This document shows, in pieces, positions 1-10,205 of a DNA stretch of 64,000 bases (position 1 is the stretch's first letter; every line of letters begins with the position of its first letter). The notes beneath the pieces are model-generated. The model was not told the origin of the DNA and did not search any database. It saw only the letters and a program-made list of their open reading frames with translations. Where the stretch lies: assembly GCA_026686845.1 (NCBI GenBank), contig JAIVEN010000014.1, positions 28,914,001 through 28,978,000 of the forward strand, in the 5' to 3' direction. The translations under genes and the position numbers were made by a program. The DNA comes from Adenanthera pavonina. Taxonomy: Eukaryota > Streptophyta > Magnoliopsida > Fabales > Fabaceae.

Positions 1-14
1 ATGAAAAAGGGAAA

Positions 15-698
15 ATGTTTGACATAACTCAGTACAGAAGAATGATTGGATCCCTACTGTACCTAACTGCCAGCAGACCTGACATTATGTTTAGTGTCTG
101 TATGTGTGCAAGATTTCAATCATGTCCCAAAGAAACCCATGCAATTGCTGTAAAGCGCATCTTCAGATACCTCATTGGAACTTCACATATGGGTCTTTGG
201 TATCCTAAGGGCAATGGAAAAGATCTCAAAGGATACACTGATGCTGACGTTGCAGGATCCAAAACTGACAGAAAAAGCACAAGTGGAACATGTCAGTTTC
301 TTGGAGGATCCTTGGTTTCATGGTTCCGCAAGAAGCAAAACAGTGTGGCCTTATCCATAGCAGAGGCTGAGTATGTTGCAACTGGAAGCTGTTGTGCCCA
401 AATCATCTGGATGAAGTAGCAGCTTAAAGATCTTGAGATTGAGATGAAGGAAATACCAATCATGTGTGACAATCAAAGTGCCATTAATATCACAAAGAAT
501 CCTGTCATGCATTCAAGGATGAAACATATTGAAGTTAGGCACCACTTCATAAGGGATCATGTTTTGAAAGGAGAAATCAGACTAGAGTACATCCCAACTG
601 AAGATCAAGTAGCTGATATACTGATAAAGCCTCTATCAAAAGACATACATTGCAAAATAAGAAGAGAATTAGGCATGGTAAATCCCAATGAACTATAA
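15..698 (+). pseudogene. copia pol C-terminus: end of RT and RNase H
   Basis: This is one reading frame matching the C-terminal end of a Ty1/copia polyprotein. It begins in the RT-RNase H connection (YRRMIGSLLYLTASRPDIMF) and runs through RNase H, with GYTDADVAGSKTDRKSTSG, the SIAEAEYVA motif, the CDNQSAI motif and the closing HIEVRHHFIRD and DQVADILIKPL segments. The catalytic D/E/D-type residues of RNase H are present. An in-frame TAG at 417-419 falls where the family has glutamine, so CAG to TAG decay is likely. The frame ends naturally at 696-698. The 5' part of pol lies upstream of the window. Confidence 0.93.
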
Positions 699-1699
699 GT
701 AAATCCATCTGTGATTCTGTTTTTAGATTTTCCAACATTGAATTAGTTCTCACTTTAGCATCGGAGTGTGTTTAATTTAAGTTACAGGTGCTACTCATGA
801 GATTCAATGCCAATAAATCTGGAAAATGAAGCTTACCAGAATGGAATGATCAAGAATTGAAGAAAATGACAGATATTCTGAGTTTCTGGATCCATTCTGT
901 AAGTTTCTAAAGCTAAAATTCATATATTGATTGTGTGTTAGACGAATTTCCTTGAAAAATTGAGTTTCTGAGGAAGTCAGCATGGTCAACATTCAAATTT
1001 GGATACCCAACAGACGAACTTCAGCCTATTATAAGTTGGAACAGTTCTCGGTGAAGCCTCGAAATTCGTCTATTGGCCCTTCAAAATTTAAATTTTCAAG
1101 AACAAAAAATTTCAAAGTTTTGTTTGTCCAACATGTGATTATACTGATGTTTTTCTCTTAACATACGAATGGTAGAAGACTTTTACAAAATGTAGAAATT
1201 CGAATTTCTAAGTTGAAAATTCGTCTGTTGAAACATGCTCCTCAATGTTGAATCTTTCAAAATATGAAGTTTTGTATGCTTAATTCATCTGTTGTTTGGT
1301 GGTTTGATTGTTGTTTGATGTTTACTCTTCGAAATTCGAACTTTGTTGGAACAAAGTTCGTTTGTTCATCTTGTGCTGCTTGAACCAAGCCACTGTCAGA
1401 TGAACTTTCTGAAGAAAATTCATCTGTCAGTAAGCTTTGCTGAATGATTTAACTCTTAACTGCTCAAAGTTCAAATTTTGACCCCTCAAAATTCGTCTAT
1501 CAAGCAGTTACATACGTTAAAACCGACGGTTTTTATTTGAACAAACGCAACCCTATTCCTATTCTCTCTAAGTCTGTTCTAATCCTCCATTCAATGCTCT
1601 TCAATTCTGATAAAAAATAGTCATTTCCCACCGATTAAACTTCCTTTCGCATCCTTTAAACCTGTTCTTTGCTCCATTCCGCAACATTCATCGGCGAAA
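699..1699 (+). other. spacer between pol and extra ORF, rich in ATTCG / GACGAA motifs
   Basis: There is no credible coding sequence here. The spacer carries repeated short motifs (AAATTCG, GACGAACTT, ATTCGTCTG) in both orientations, for example near 1012-1020, 1060-1075, 1195-1235, 1335-1360 and 1485-1500. The same words fill the U3 of this family's LTRs. The last 200 bases become pyrimidine-rich before the ATG at 1700. It may hold a promoter or splice acceptor for the downstream ORF, which is inference only. Confidence 0.6.
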
Positions 1700-3819
1700 A
1701 TGGCTAGAGTTAAGAATCCAGAAGCTGGCAAAGGAGAAGCTTGTCCAAAACATTTGGTTAAATCCCAATATGGCACGAAGGAAGGAGAACAACCGAAAAG
1801 AAAGGCCAAATCCAGCAAAGGAACTCCTTCTAAATGCCAGAAAACCACACCCAAGGGAGAATCAAAGAAGGCTGGACCTTCTTCCTCAAAGACAGCAGAA
1901 CCTTCAGTCCCTGTTCCTGTTGCAGCTGAACCTGTTGCTTCCACTTCATCCTTAAGTACTGAATCTGGAGAATATGAGCTTACCACACTACCATTATGGA
2001 GCACTCCACAAATTCAAGAGGAATACTCCACCAAGTTTGCCAACAAAAAGGTAATCAAGCCACATTGTGTAAACTTGGAGGATTTCTTGGTCTCTAATAG
2101 TTTTGATGCTGGTATATGGATGATGAGATACAGGAATCTGTTAGAAGTATTGGAGCGATATGATGATGAAGTGATAAAAACTTGGTATGCCTCCTTGAAA
2201 TACAACAGCAAGAAGAAAAAGTGGGAGGTCAATCTGAGATCAAGGACCATCTGGCTCTCAGATGAAACCTTGAATGAAGTGTTAGAGATCCCAGGGCAAG
2301 ATGGCCTCAAGATTGACATCACTGCCTCTGGATGCATGGATGAGGTAGAAACTGCTGATGAAGATGGTTGCCCCTTTCTGAACTACAAGGAAAGCACAAT
2401 TCTGAGAACTTTATTCAGAAGAAGGGAAAACTGGCAATCCATAAACGTATTGAAGCCCACAGACCTCAGTGTTCAAGTGAGAATCCTGTATTACATATTG
2501 TCCAAGATCATATTCAACAAAGGAGGCAGCTTCAATCTGATAACAAGGGCAGAGGCACATGTCATAGCAGTAATCATGCATGGAAAGCTGATCAACATGG
2601 GATATATCATACTCCAATGCATGATCAAGGCAAGGGATCAGAGGAAGGACTCCACACTCCCCTATGCAGCTATCATTTCCAGAATTCTGCAATATGCCGG
2701 AATTCAACATCTTGAGAACGGAAAGGGGAAGCCCACTGAGATCTTCAAGGAGGAAGAACTGCAAAGAATGGGAATTGAAAAGGATGAAGGAAGATGGGTT
2801 GGAAAATGAGCAGGAAGAACTGAGGATCTATTCTAAGTTACAGATGCCTCCCTACAACAAGAAGGCACTTCTGAGGCCCCTGTAAGATCTGTACCTCAGC
2901 CTTCTCAGCTAGTTCCATCTCCATCCAAGCCTACTCACATCCCAGCCACTCCCTTCTCTCGTGCCAAGCAACCAAGATCACCGAGTTGTATGACAGTCTG
3001 TTTACACTCATTCTCAGCATCAAGGATGAGCAAAATGCCAAATTTGCTTATCTGTAAGATCAGATTCATCAGTTGGCAACAAACATGAAAGTGATTGTTG
3101 ATGCCTATGAAGAAATTCGAAGTGCAATCCCTACCACATCAGCTCCACCTCAACCAGGGTTTTCTATGCCTATCCAATCTCCAACCCCTGAGCCTCCAAG
3201 CCCCTTCGAGCTAGCCTCTTCTGACCAAGATGTTGATATAGATGGTGCTGAGCCTGCTGGTACAATAAGGACACCAAGTCCTGGTCCACCCTTGGACTAT
3301 GGTTTGGAAGAAGAAGGTTTTCAGGAAATAAGCCCTCATGAGCCTATCCAAGAAGATGCTCAGGATTCAATTCTTTCCATTCAAGAATCTGAGCAAATTG
3401 ATAGACTGGTGGCAGCCATTTCCACCTCTCCAGTGCAGGAGGGTGCCAGCAATGAAGAGAGAAGTATTATACCTATTGTTGATTATGAAGCTATTGCTCA
3501 TAATGCTCTCTTACAAGCTCAGAGAAGAAAGCTTGAGGAAATGTTTCGTCCTAATGAACTAGCTCCTCCTTCTCTTGCTGCTTATGGACTCTTAGAAGAA
3601 CAAAGAGCTCAATTGGCTCTTTCCAGGCAAGCAATGAAAGAATTGCTTGAGATCTCTGATGATGATGAAGAGACAAGTCCTGAGCTTTCTGCACTAGTTG
3701 ATCCAGAATTCCCTTTTGCTCCTGTGCCACTTCAAGCCATTCCAGTTTCTCAGATCCCTCCTCCGGTTAATTTTGTTGGCCTTCCTGATGATGCCAAAAA
3801 GGGGGAGAAGAAGAAGTAA
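1700..3819 (+). pseudogene. extra (env-position) ORF with putative plant transposon protein domain, broken
   Basis: Two long frames, 1700-2809 (369 aa) and 3073-3819 (248 aa), plus the coding-like sequence between them appear to be one original ORF of about 700 codons. The N-terminus is Lys/Pro/Ser-rich (residues 1-85) and could be a nuclear-localisation-type tail. Residues about 105-350 resemble the putative plant transposon protein domain found in SIRE-type copia extra ORFs, with segments such as TWYASLKYNSKKKKWEV, LSDETLNEVLEIPG and RAEAHVIAVIMHGKLI. The second half is Pro/Ser/Glu-rich with a coiled-coil-like stretch. Breaks are at least one frameshift at about 2800-2880 and an in-frame TAA at 3055-3057 (CAA to TAA likely). 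I see no signal peptide or membrane segment, so envelope describes position only. Confidence 0.78.
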
Positions 3820-4195
3820 ACTGGAAAATCTGCTACAGAGTCATCTGAGAAGACGTACAGCAAGAAGCCCAAGCCAAAGAAGAAGTGATTGAAGAATTGA
3901 TCAGATTTTAGGCTTGAGTCTTCGTGTAGTACTATATTTTGATTGTTTGGGCTGTTTGCATTTTGTATTTACTTTGTGTTTCGAAATTGTTTTAAGGACT
4001 TTTTACTTTAATTGGGTTCTGTAAAGCAACATTTATTGAAATGAATGAATTCCTTGGTTGCAATATCACTCCTTGAATCTCTTCACTGATGTACTATATA
4101 TGATATCTTTTGAAATATAATGCATATGTTGAGGGGGAGCTTGTTAAAGCAAACCCAAGTACTAATCCAGTTTGTAAGTTATTTTGTCATCATCA

Positions 4196-4208
4196 AAAAG
4201 GGGGAGAA
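4196..4208 (+). other. polypurine tract of the copia element
   Basis: AAAAAGGGGGAGA lies immediately before the LTR start TGTTGAATC at 4209. This is the position and composition expected for the plus-strand primer of reverse transcription. A second AGGGGGAGC purine run occurs about 60 bases upstream, at about 4132-4140. Confidence 0.85.
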
Positions 4209-5322
4209 TGTTGAATCAAGAAGTTTTGATGATTCCAAATCAACTTTCAAGACCTTGGAGTAAAAGATATCAAAGATGCATAAAGAGTTCAAGTGAAGAA
4301 ATCCAAGAGAAATCTATGCCAAATTTGTTATTGGATGTTTAGTTATGTTTAAATATGGGTAAAAGACTTTGATTTGATGAAAAGATGTTTAAAAAACTTG
4401 ATTTTAAGTTAAATCCTGAAATATTTGAAAAATACCCACCAACAGATGAAGTTTGAAAATTTTACATTGAACTGTCATATTGGAAATTCTAACTTTGGCT
4501 TTGGAAATTCAAATTTCGAGCTAAAACTAAATAAGTCTGAAGAGATGTCTATCTGACAGACGAATTTTGATTTTCCAAAATTCAAATTTTCATAAGTATA
4601 TGAAAGAAGCTGTTGATTAACAGACAAACTTTGAGTTTTCAAAATTCGAATTTCAGACAAAATGCAACTTATAAAAACCAAAGAAATCCGTCTGAAACAA
4701 TGTCAAAGTTCATCTGAAATCAAGATTATGTTGAGTTTCAAAATTGCTCACTGACAGAAGAACTTTGAACATGAAAATTCGAATTTCAGAAGCTAAGGTT
4801 GTGAGTCTGTTACAATGACATGTTGACATACGAATGACAGTGTTTATAAATTCAAATGATAAAGTAAGTCTGAAAAGAGGTCTCTCTGACAGACTAACTT
4901 CACTCTTTTAAAATTCAAATTTTGAAGTAAATGAACTACTATGCTGTTTGAGCCTGCTACGGACAGACGAATTTTGGGGTTCCAAAATTTGAATTTCGAA
5001 GGCACTGTAGCAAATTGAAAACACTGTTCACACTTAACAGAAAAACTTTCTTCTTGAAAATTCGTATGTCACAACATAAAAACACTTTCTAAGTTTCAAA
5101 ATTCGAATTTCACTTCATGAATAGACGAACTTCAGTATTTCAGCGTTGGAAGCTTTAACCTTCGGTTCCTTCAAAATTCGTCTGTTGACCGACCAAAATT
5201 TGAATTTCAGTATGTCAGAAGCATTAAATGCAGTTGGTTAACGGATAGTTTTTCAGAGTAACCGTTGGATAACTTCTCCAACGGATAGATTTTGTCTTTA
5301 ACAGGAATTTGAGACCTAAATC

Positions 5323-5330
5323 TATAAATA
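5323..5330 (+). promoter_or_regulatory. TATA box of LTR copy A
   Basis: TATAAATA is conserved at the same place in all four copies of this LTR family, just after a block of AACGG motifs and before the conserved word TTGAAGTTGTGGGTAACG. It is a likely start-site element for the retrotransposon promoter. Confidence 0.6.
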
Positions 5331-5870
5331 TAACATCATTTGAAGTTGTGGGTAACGAATCAAACTTTGTATATACTAAAACTCTGCCAAATTTTCTAGT
5401 CAAAGACTTTTACCCTCTTACTTCAATACTTGTACTTTAACTGTCATATTCACTCTATTCAAGAGAGTTTCATCTTTGTAAACAATCTAATCTTCATCTG
5501 GAAGATAGATTTTCTTGTGAGGAGATTGTTGAATCAAGAGTTTTGATAATTCCAAACCAACATTCAAGAGCTTGGATTGAAGATATCAAAGGAGATCAAA
5601 GCTGTCTCAAGTGAAGATTTTCTAAGTTATTGTTGTTAGATCTTTTGTAGGATCCTTAGTTTTTGTTATGACTGGGTAAAAGATTTTGATTTGAAGAAAA
5701 GATGTTTTCAAACTTTGATTTTATGTTAAATCTTTAAATATTTGAAAAACACCCACAAACAGACAAAGGTTGAAAGTTTAAGCTAAACTGTCAAGTTGGA
5801 AATTCGAACTTTGCCTTTGGAAATACGAATTTCGAGCTAAAACTGAATAAGTCTGAAGAGATGGCTCTCT

Positions 5871-6254
5871 GTCAGACGAATTTTGGCTGTTCAAAATTTG
5901 AATTTTCATCTAGTCTGAAAGAGGCCTTTTGGTAAACAGACGAACTTCACACTTTCAAAATTCGAATTTCAAGTAAAATGAAGTTTGTAAAAACCAAAGA
6001 AATTCGTTTGAAATTATGATAAAGTGCATCTGAAATCAAAATGAAATTAAGTTTGATAACTGCTCTCTGACAGACGAATTTTGAACTTCCAACATTCGAA
6101 TTTTCATATAAGTCTGAAAGATGCCTCTTTGCAACAGACGAACTTTGAGTCTTCAAAATTCGAATTTCAAACAAAACAAAAATTGAGAAAATAGAAGAAA
6201 TTCGTCTGAAACTATGTTAAAGTTCATCTGAGATCAAGAATGATTTAAGTTTCA
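5871..6254 (+). repeat. tandem U3 repeat of about 195 bp, two units
   Basis: Two head-to-tail units begin at about 5871 and about 6066. Each reads CAGACGAATTTTG, then an ATTCGAATTTTCAT-type word, AAGTCTGAAAGA, CAGACGAACTT, AAAATTCGAATTTCAA, then AAATTCGT(C/T)TGAAA. LTRs A and C have one unit; B and D (minus strand, about 49090-49480) have two. This accounts for the 1.66-kb against 1.86-kb length classes. Confidence 0.75.
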
Positions 6255-6836
6255 AAACTGCTCTCTGACAGACAAACTTTGAACATTAAAATTCGAATTT
6301 TAGAAGCTAAGTTCTTGAGTCTGTTAAAGTGAAACATTGACATACGAATGATAAGAACTTGCAACATTCGAATGATGAAATTAGTCTGGAAAGAGTCTCT
6401 CTGACAAACGAATTTCACCCTTCCAAAATTCGAATTTCGAAGAAAGTAATCTACTGTGTCTCTTAAACATTCAGTGGAGAGACGAATTTTGGGATATCAA
6501 AATTCGAATTTCAAAGGCACTGTAGAAAATTGAAAACACTGTTCATACTTAACCGAAAAACTTTCTTCTTGAAAATTCGTATGTCACATTGTGAAAATGT
6601 TTTGTTAGTTTCAAAATTCGAATTTCAATTCATGAACAGAAAAACTTCGTGCTGTAACGTTGGAAGCTTTAATCTTTGGTTCCTTCGAAATTCGTCTGTT
6701 GACCAACCAAAATTCGAATTTCAGTATGTCAGAAATATTAAATGCGGTTGGTAAACGGATAGTTTTTCAGAGTAACCGTTGGATAACTTCCCTAACGGAT
6801 AGATTTAATCTCTAACGGATATTTGAGACCTAAATC

Positions 6837-6844
6837 TATAAATA
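6837..6844 (+). promoter_or_regulatory. TATA box and upstream AACGG boxes of LTR copy B
   Basis: TATAAATA is preceded by AACGGATAG at about 6754, AACCGTTGG at about 6773, AACGGATAG at about 6794 and AACGGATA at about 6814. AACGG is the core of MYB-type mitosis-specific activator elements in plants. That this LTR responds to such factors is inference. Confidence 0.5.
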
Positions 6845-7741
6845 CAACATCATTTGAAGTTGTGGGTAACGAATCAAACTTGTATATACCGAATTTCTGC
6901 TAAATATTCTTCTCAAAAGCTTTTACCCTCTCAACTTCTATACTTGTACTTAAACTTTCATATCTACTCTTTTCAAGAGAGTTATTTCATTGTAATCAAT
7001 CTACTCTTCATCTTGGAGATAGATTTACTTGTGAGGGGTATTCACAAGGGGATTGGGAAGCACATAGTAAAAGTGCTTGGAGAGTTTGAGAGAGCTCAGA
7101 AACAGAGCATACTCGTGTACTGTGGCCCTAGCAAGAAGCCCATTGAAATTCTTGCTGTATAGTGAATAAATCTCAAGAGGTGTCTTGGGGACTGGATGTA
7201 GGTCAAGTGGAAAGACCAAACCAGGATAAATTACTGAGTCTTATTCTCCCTATCTTTACTTTTCAGTTTGCTCTGTTTTACACATTGTTTTCATTATATT
7301 GTGATATCTTCACTTACTTCACTTTGTGCAGAAAAATTTCAATCTTCCCAATTTCACACCCCCTCTTGGGAAGTCAGCCTTGCTAACAGAGATATCACAA
7401 GGGATTGTAAAGCACTTTGTAAAAGTGCAGAAAGTGATTGAGTAAGCTTTAGAAAACAGAGCACTGACGTTGTACTGTGGCATTTGCAAGAAGCCTGTTG
7501 AATTCTTGCTGAATAGTGGAAAATCTCAAGACGTGTCTTGGGGACTGGATGTAGGTCAAGAGGAGAGACCGAACCAGGATAAATATCAGAGTTTTTCTTC
7601 TCTCTATCACTACTCTTTTATCTTACTGGTTTATACTCTGTTTTTCTGTTATACCTTGCTTTCTTCATTGTTTTCACTTTGTGCAGAAAATTTTAATGCT
7701 CCCAATTCACCTCCCCTCTTGGGAAGTCAGCCTAACTAATA

Positions 7742-8769
7742 TATGATATGAATGGTTATTTTGACCTATATGGAGGAAACTCACTACTGTTGAGATAGTT
7801 GTAATGTGAAGTATGAATGATATATATGGTTTAAAGGTAGAAAGGAAGAGCTATCCAATGGTCTAAAGAACACTCATATTCGATGTGTGTGCAATATTTG
7901 GTGGATTTTTATATTTAATTCCAATTAAAATAATTATTTTGTAGTTTTCATATAAATTGTGAGATTCACAGAGTTTGCTATACATATCAGTACAGTCATT
8001 GCTCTGACTTTTATTTTCCAATGTAGACAAAGTTATAAGCTATTCCTAGAGACTTGAATCACATGCATATAATTTTTATTGATTTAGTTATGATTTTTCA
8101 AAATTTAATCGGAATAAATAAATTCGATTAAATGAATAGTAACCAAAGTTGGAAAAAATTTATTATAGCATTTATTGTGATTCAAGATCCTATTATGATA
8201 TAAATGGACTTTAAAATGATTAAATACATGGGAAATAGGCCCAATATAAGAGGTATTGTATCTTAAAAGTAGACATAATGAGCTTTCTATAAAGCCCAAA
8301 AATACTTAAAGTGGTTAAGTATAAAAGGAGTTATAACTTACCAAAGCTAGGTTACCAAATCTGGACAGTTTCTAGAAGGCAAAATGAACAGTAAATTTAA
8401 CATAATAAATTATATGAATTGGCATGTTTAAAGTACAGTTTCATATTTTTCCCATATAGAGAAAAATTTAAGCTACTTTTAGAGACTTGAATTACTATCA
8501 TACAATTTTTCTACATTCAGTTATGAATTTTGAAAGTTCAATCTAAAAATGGGATTAACCATATGAATAGTACCATGAAGTTGAATTTTTCTGTTTTGGT
8601 TTTTCCAGTGGTTCAAGCTTCTAAATCTCTTCTAATTTGTTTGAGGTATGAATTTTTGAAATTAAAGTCAAAATCCTGGTGAGGTATAAAATGATCACAT
8701 AAATAGTAAAATTCACACTATATACTGTATCAATTCGCAAGACTAAAACTTTATTCCATATTTTTCTCA
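7742..8769 (+). repeat. gypsy-LTR-like fragments, no gene
   Basis: No coding sequence is seen. Blocks such as AGAGACTTGAAT, TTAGTTATGATTTTTCAAA and the AAAAGTAGACATAATGAGC stretch recur at 24540-25270, 34840-35110 and, inverted, 29790-30180. These are parts of the long gypsy LTR family whose complete solo copies lie at 32719-35234 and 59222-61688. Confidence 0.6.
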
Positions 8770-10205
8770 TATAGAGGATGTTTTAGGCTATTTTTAGAAA
8801 CTTAAATAACCTTCAAACAATTTTTCTAAATTTAAGTATGATTTTTCAAAGTTCATTGAGAAAAAGGGCTTAACAAATGAACATTAACTAAGAAAATTAA
8901 AATTTTCTGTTTTAGTTTTTCAAGTAATTCAAGTTTGTAAAATAATACAAATGAACTCTAATAGAGTTTAAATCATGAGAATTATGAACTAAAGTTAAGG
9001 TGTTACATTATAAGAACAAGGAAAATTTAAAGTATAACTTAGAATAATAGAATTAATTTTCTAAATTATAATTTGGCCTTAGAAATATTTATTGTATTTT
9101 GTGAGGAAGTTATTTTTCTTTGCGCTAAAGAATTACTATGTTGGGCTTGTTTTATTATTGGACCATAATTTAATATTATTGGGCCTTTAATCATGTTAAT
9201 GCAGAAAATCCCAAAAGAAAGTCTTTCTATGTTGACCCAAGTTATAATTTGAACTTAAGAGATTGTGCCTTTTGTCTTCTTAATATAGGAAAAGCCCAAA
9301 ATGACTTCTTGCATGTAGACTTAGACCCAGCAAGAGGAGTTAAAAAAAGTGGGCCTACCTAAATAATAACCCTAGTCAAAATACACTCCCACCATACCAC
9401 CACATAGGTAGAGAGTTTTTTGGTGGGAATCAAAATATTCCATCCCATCATGTAGATGATATTTTTAGAAACTTGAATTACCTCCATACAATTTTTTTAG
9501 ATTTAATTATAATTTTTTAAAGTTTACTAGGAAAAAGGGATTTACTGAATGAACAGTAAATAAGGAAATTAAAATTTTTTGTTTTAGTCTGTCAAGTAAT
9601 TAAAGCTTATAAAATGCTATAAATGGACTCTAACATGATCTAAATCATGTGAATTATGATCTAAAGTTAAGGTATTACATTATAAGAATAAGGAAAATTT
9701 AAAGTATAATTCAGAATATTAAAATTAATTTCTAAATTGTAATTTGGCCTTAAAAATATTTATTACATTTTATGAGGAAGTTATTTGTCTTTGGGCTAAA
9801 GAATTACTATGTTGGACTTGTTTTATTATTGGACCATAATTTAACATTATTGGGCCTTTAATCATGTTAATGTAGAAAAGCCCAAAGGAAAGTCTTGCTA
9901 TGTTTGACCAAGTTATAATATAAACTTAAGAGATTGTACCTTTTGTCTTCTTAATATAGGAAAAACTCAAAAAGACTTTTTGCATATAGACCTAGGCCCA
10001 ATAAGAGGAGTTAAAAAACTTAAGAGATTGTACCTTTTGTCTTCTTAATATAGGAAAAACTCAAAAAGACTTTTTGCATATAGACCTAGGCCCAATAAGA
10101 GGAGTTAAAAAAATTGGGCCTATCTTAATAATAATCCTGGTCAAAATACAATCCCACCATACCACCGCATAGGTAGAGAATTTTTTTGTGGGAATCAAAA
10201 TATTC
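8770..10205 (+). repeat. tandem duplication of an LTR-derived block of about 680 bp
   Basis: About 8770-9445 and about 9450-10200 are colinear. Both contain the TTTTTAGAAACTTGAAT start, CTAAAGTTAAGGT, a TTGGCCTTA..AATATTTATT block, GACCATAATTTAA, TTGGGCCTTTAATCATG and the AATCCTGGTCAAAATACA / AACCCTAGTCAAAATACA end. A third diverged piece lies at about 20420-20660. No gene is present. Confidence 0.8.
9925..10112 (+). repeat. 94-bp direct tandem duplication, apparently exact
   Basis: The block starting CTTAAGAGATTGTACC at 9925 is repeated from 10019. I see no mismatch across the 94-bp unit, apart from the length of the final A run. It lies inside the second copy of the larger duplication, so it is the younger event. 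Confidence 0.92.

Larger units (their letters stand above)
5522..7393 (+). mobile_element. solo LTR (copy B) nested in the 3' LTR, with TSD GAGAT
   Basis: A complete LTR runs from TGTTGAATC at 5527 to GCTAACA at 7388 (1862 bp), flanked by perfect GAGAT duplications at 5522-5526 and 7389-7393. No internal retroelement sequence is attached, so this is a solo LTR formed by LTR-LTR recombination after a full element inserted into LTR A. Its target is a close relative of itself: the interrupted U5 reads GTGAG then TATCACAAGG across the junction, as in copy C. It is close to copy D (minus strand, 1860 bp) by eye. Confidence 0.95.
1..7741 (+). mobile_element. Ty1/copia element, SIRE/Maximus-like, 3' part
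   Basis: The 3' portion of a large copia retrotransposon enters from the left edge. In order it shows the RNase H end of pol (15-698), a roughly 1-kb spacer, an additional ORF in the envelope position (1700-3819), a polypurine tract (about 4196-4208) and a 3' LTR (4209-7741, itself split by a solo LTR). An extra ORF after pol plus long LTRs is the layout known for the SIRE/Maximus copia lineage; the lineage name is inferred from this layout. Gag, integrase, most of RT and the 5' LTR lie outside the window. Stops and frameshifts make it non-autonomous. Confidence 0.85.
4209..7741 (+). repeat. 3' LTR of the copia element (copy A), split by a solo LTR
   Basis: The LTR starts TGTTGAATC directly after the polypurine tract and ends near CTAATA at 7741; sister copies end CTAACA. 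It is interrupted after GAGAT at 5522-5526 and resumes after a second GAGAT at 7389-7393. Removing the inserted copy leaves an LTR of about 1.66 kb. The U3 is filled with AATTCGAATTT and CAGACGAA words, AACGG boxes precede a TATA box at 5323, and the U5 carries a conserved block (CTTGTGAGG, TATCACAAGG). One U3 repeat unit is present, against two in copies B and D. Confidence 0.9.

Noticed and set aside
1700..3819. Calling the extra ORF a true viral envelope
   Set aside because: Only its position fits; no signal peptide, cleavage region or membrane anchor is visible.
7025..7739. Repeated short frames (for example 6854-7162, 7162-7386, 7470-7739, and 47888-48480 on the minus strand)
   Set aside because: They recur only because the LTR U5 is repeated. 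No initiation context or known domain, so LTR sequence explains them.
9001..10200. Array of regularly spaced repeats as a CRISPR-like structure
   Set aside because: It is two long colinear copies plus one 94-bp duplication, with no spacer-repeat pattern, in a plant genome.
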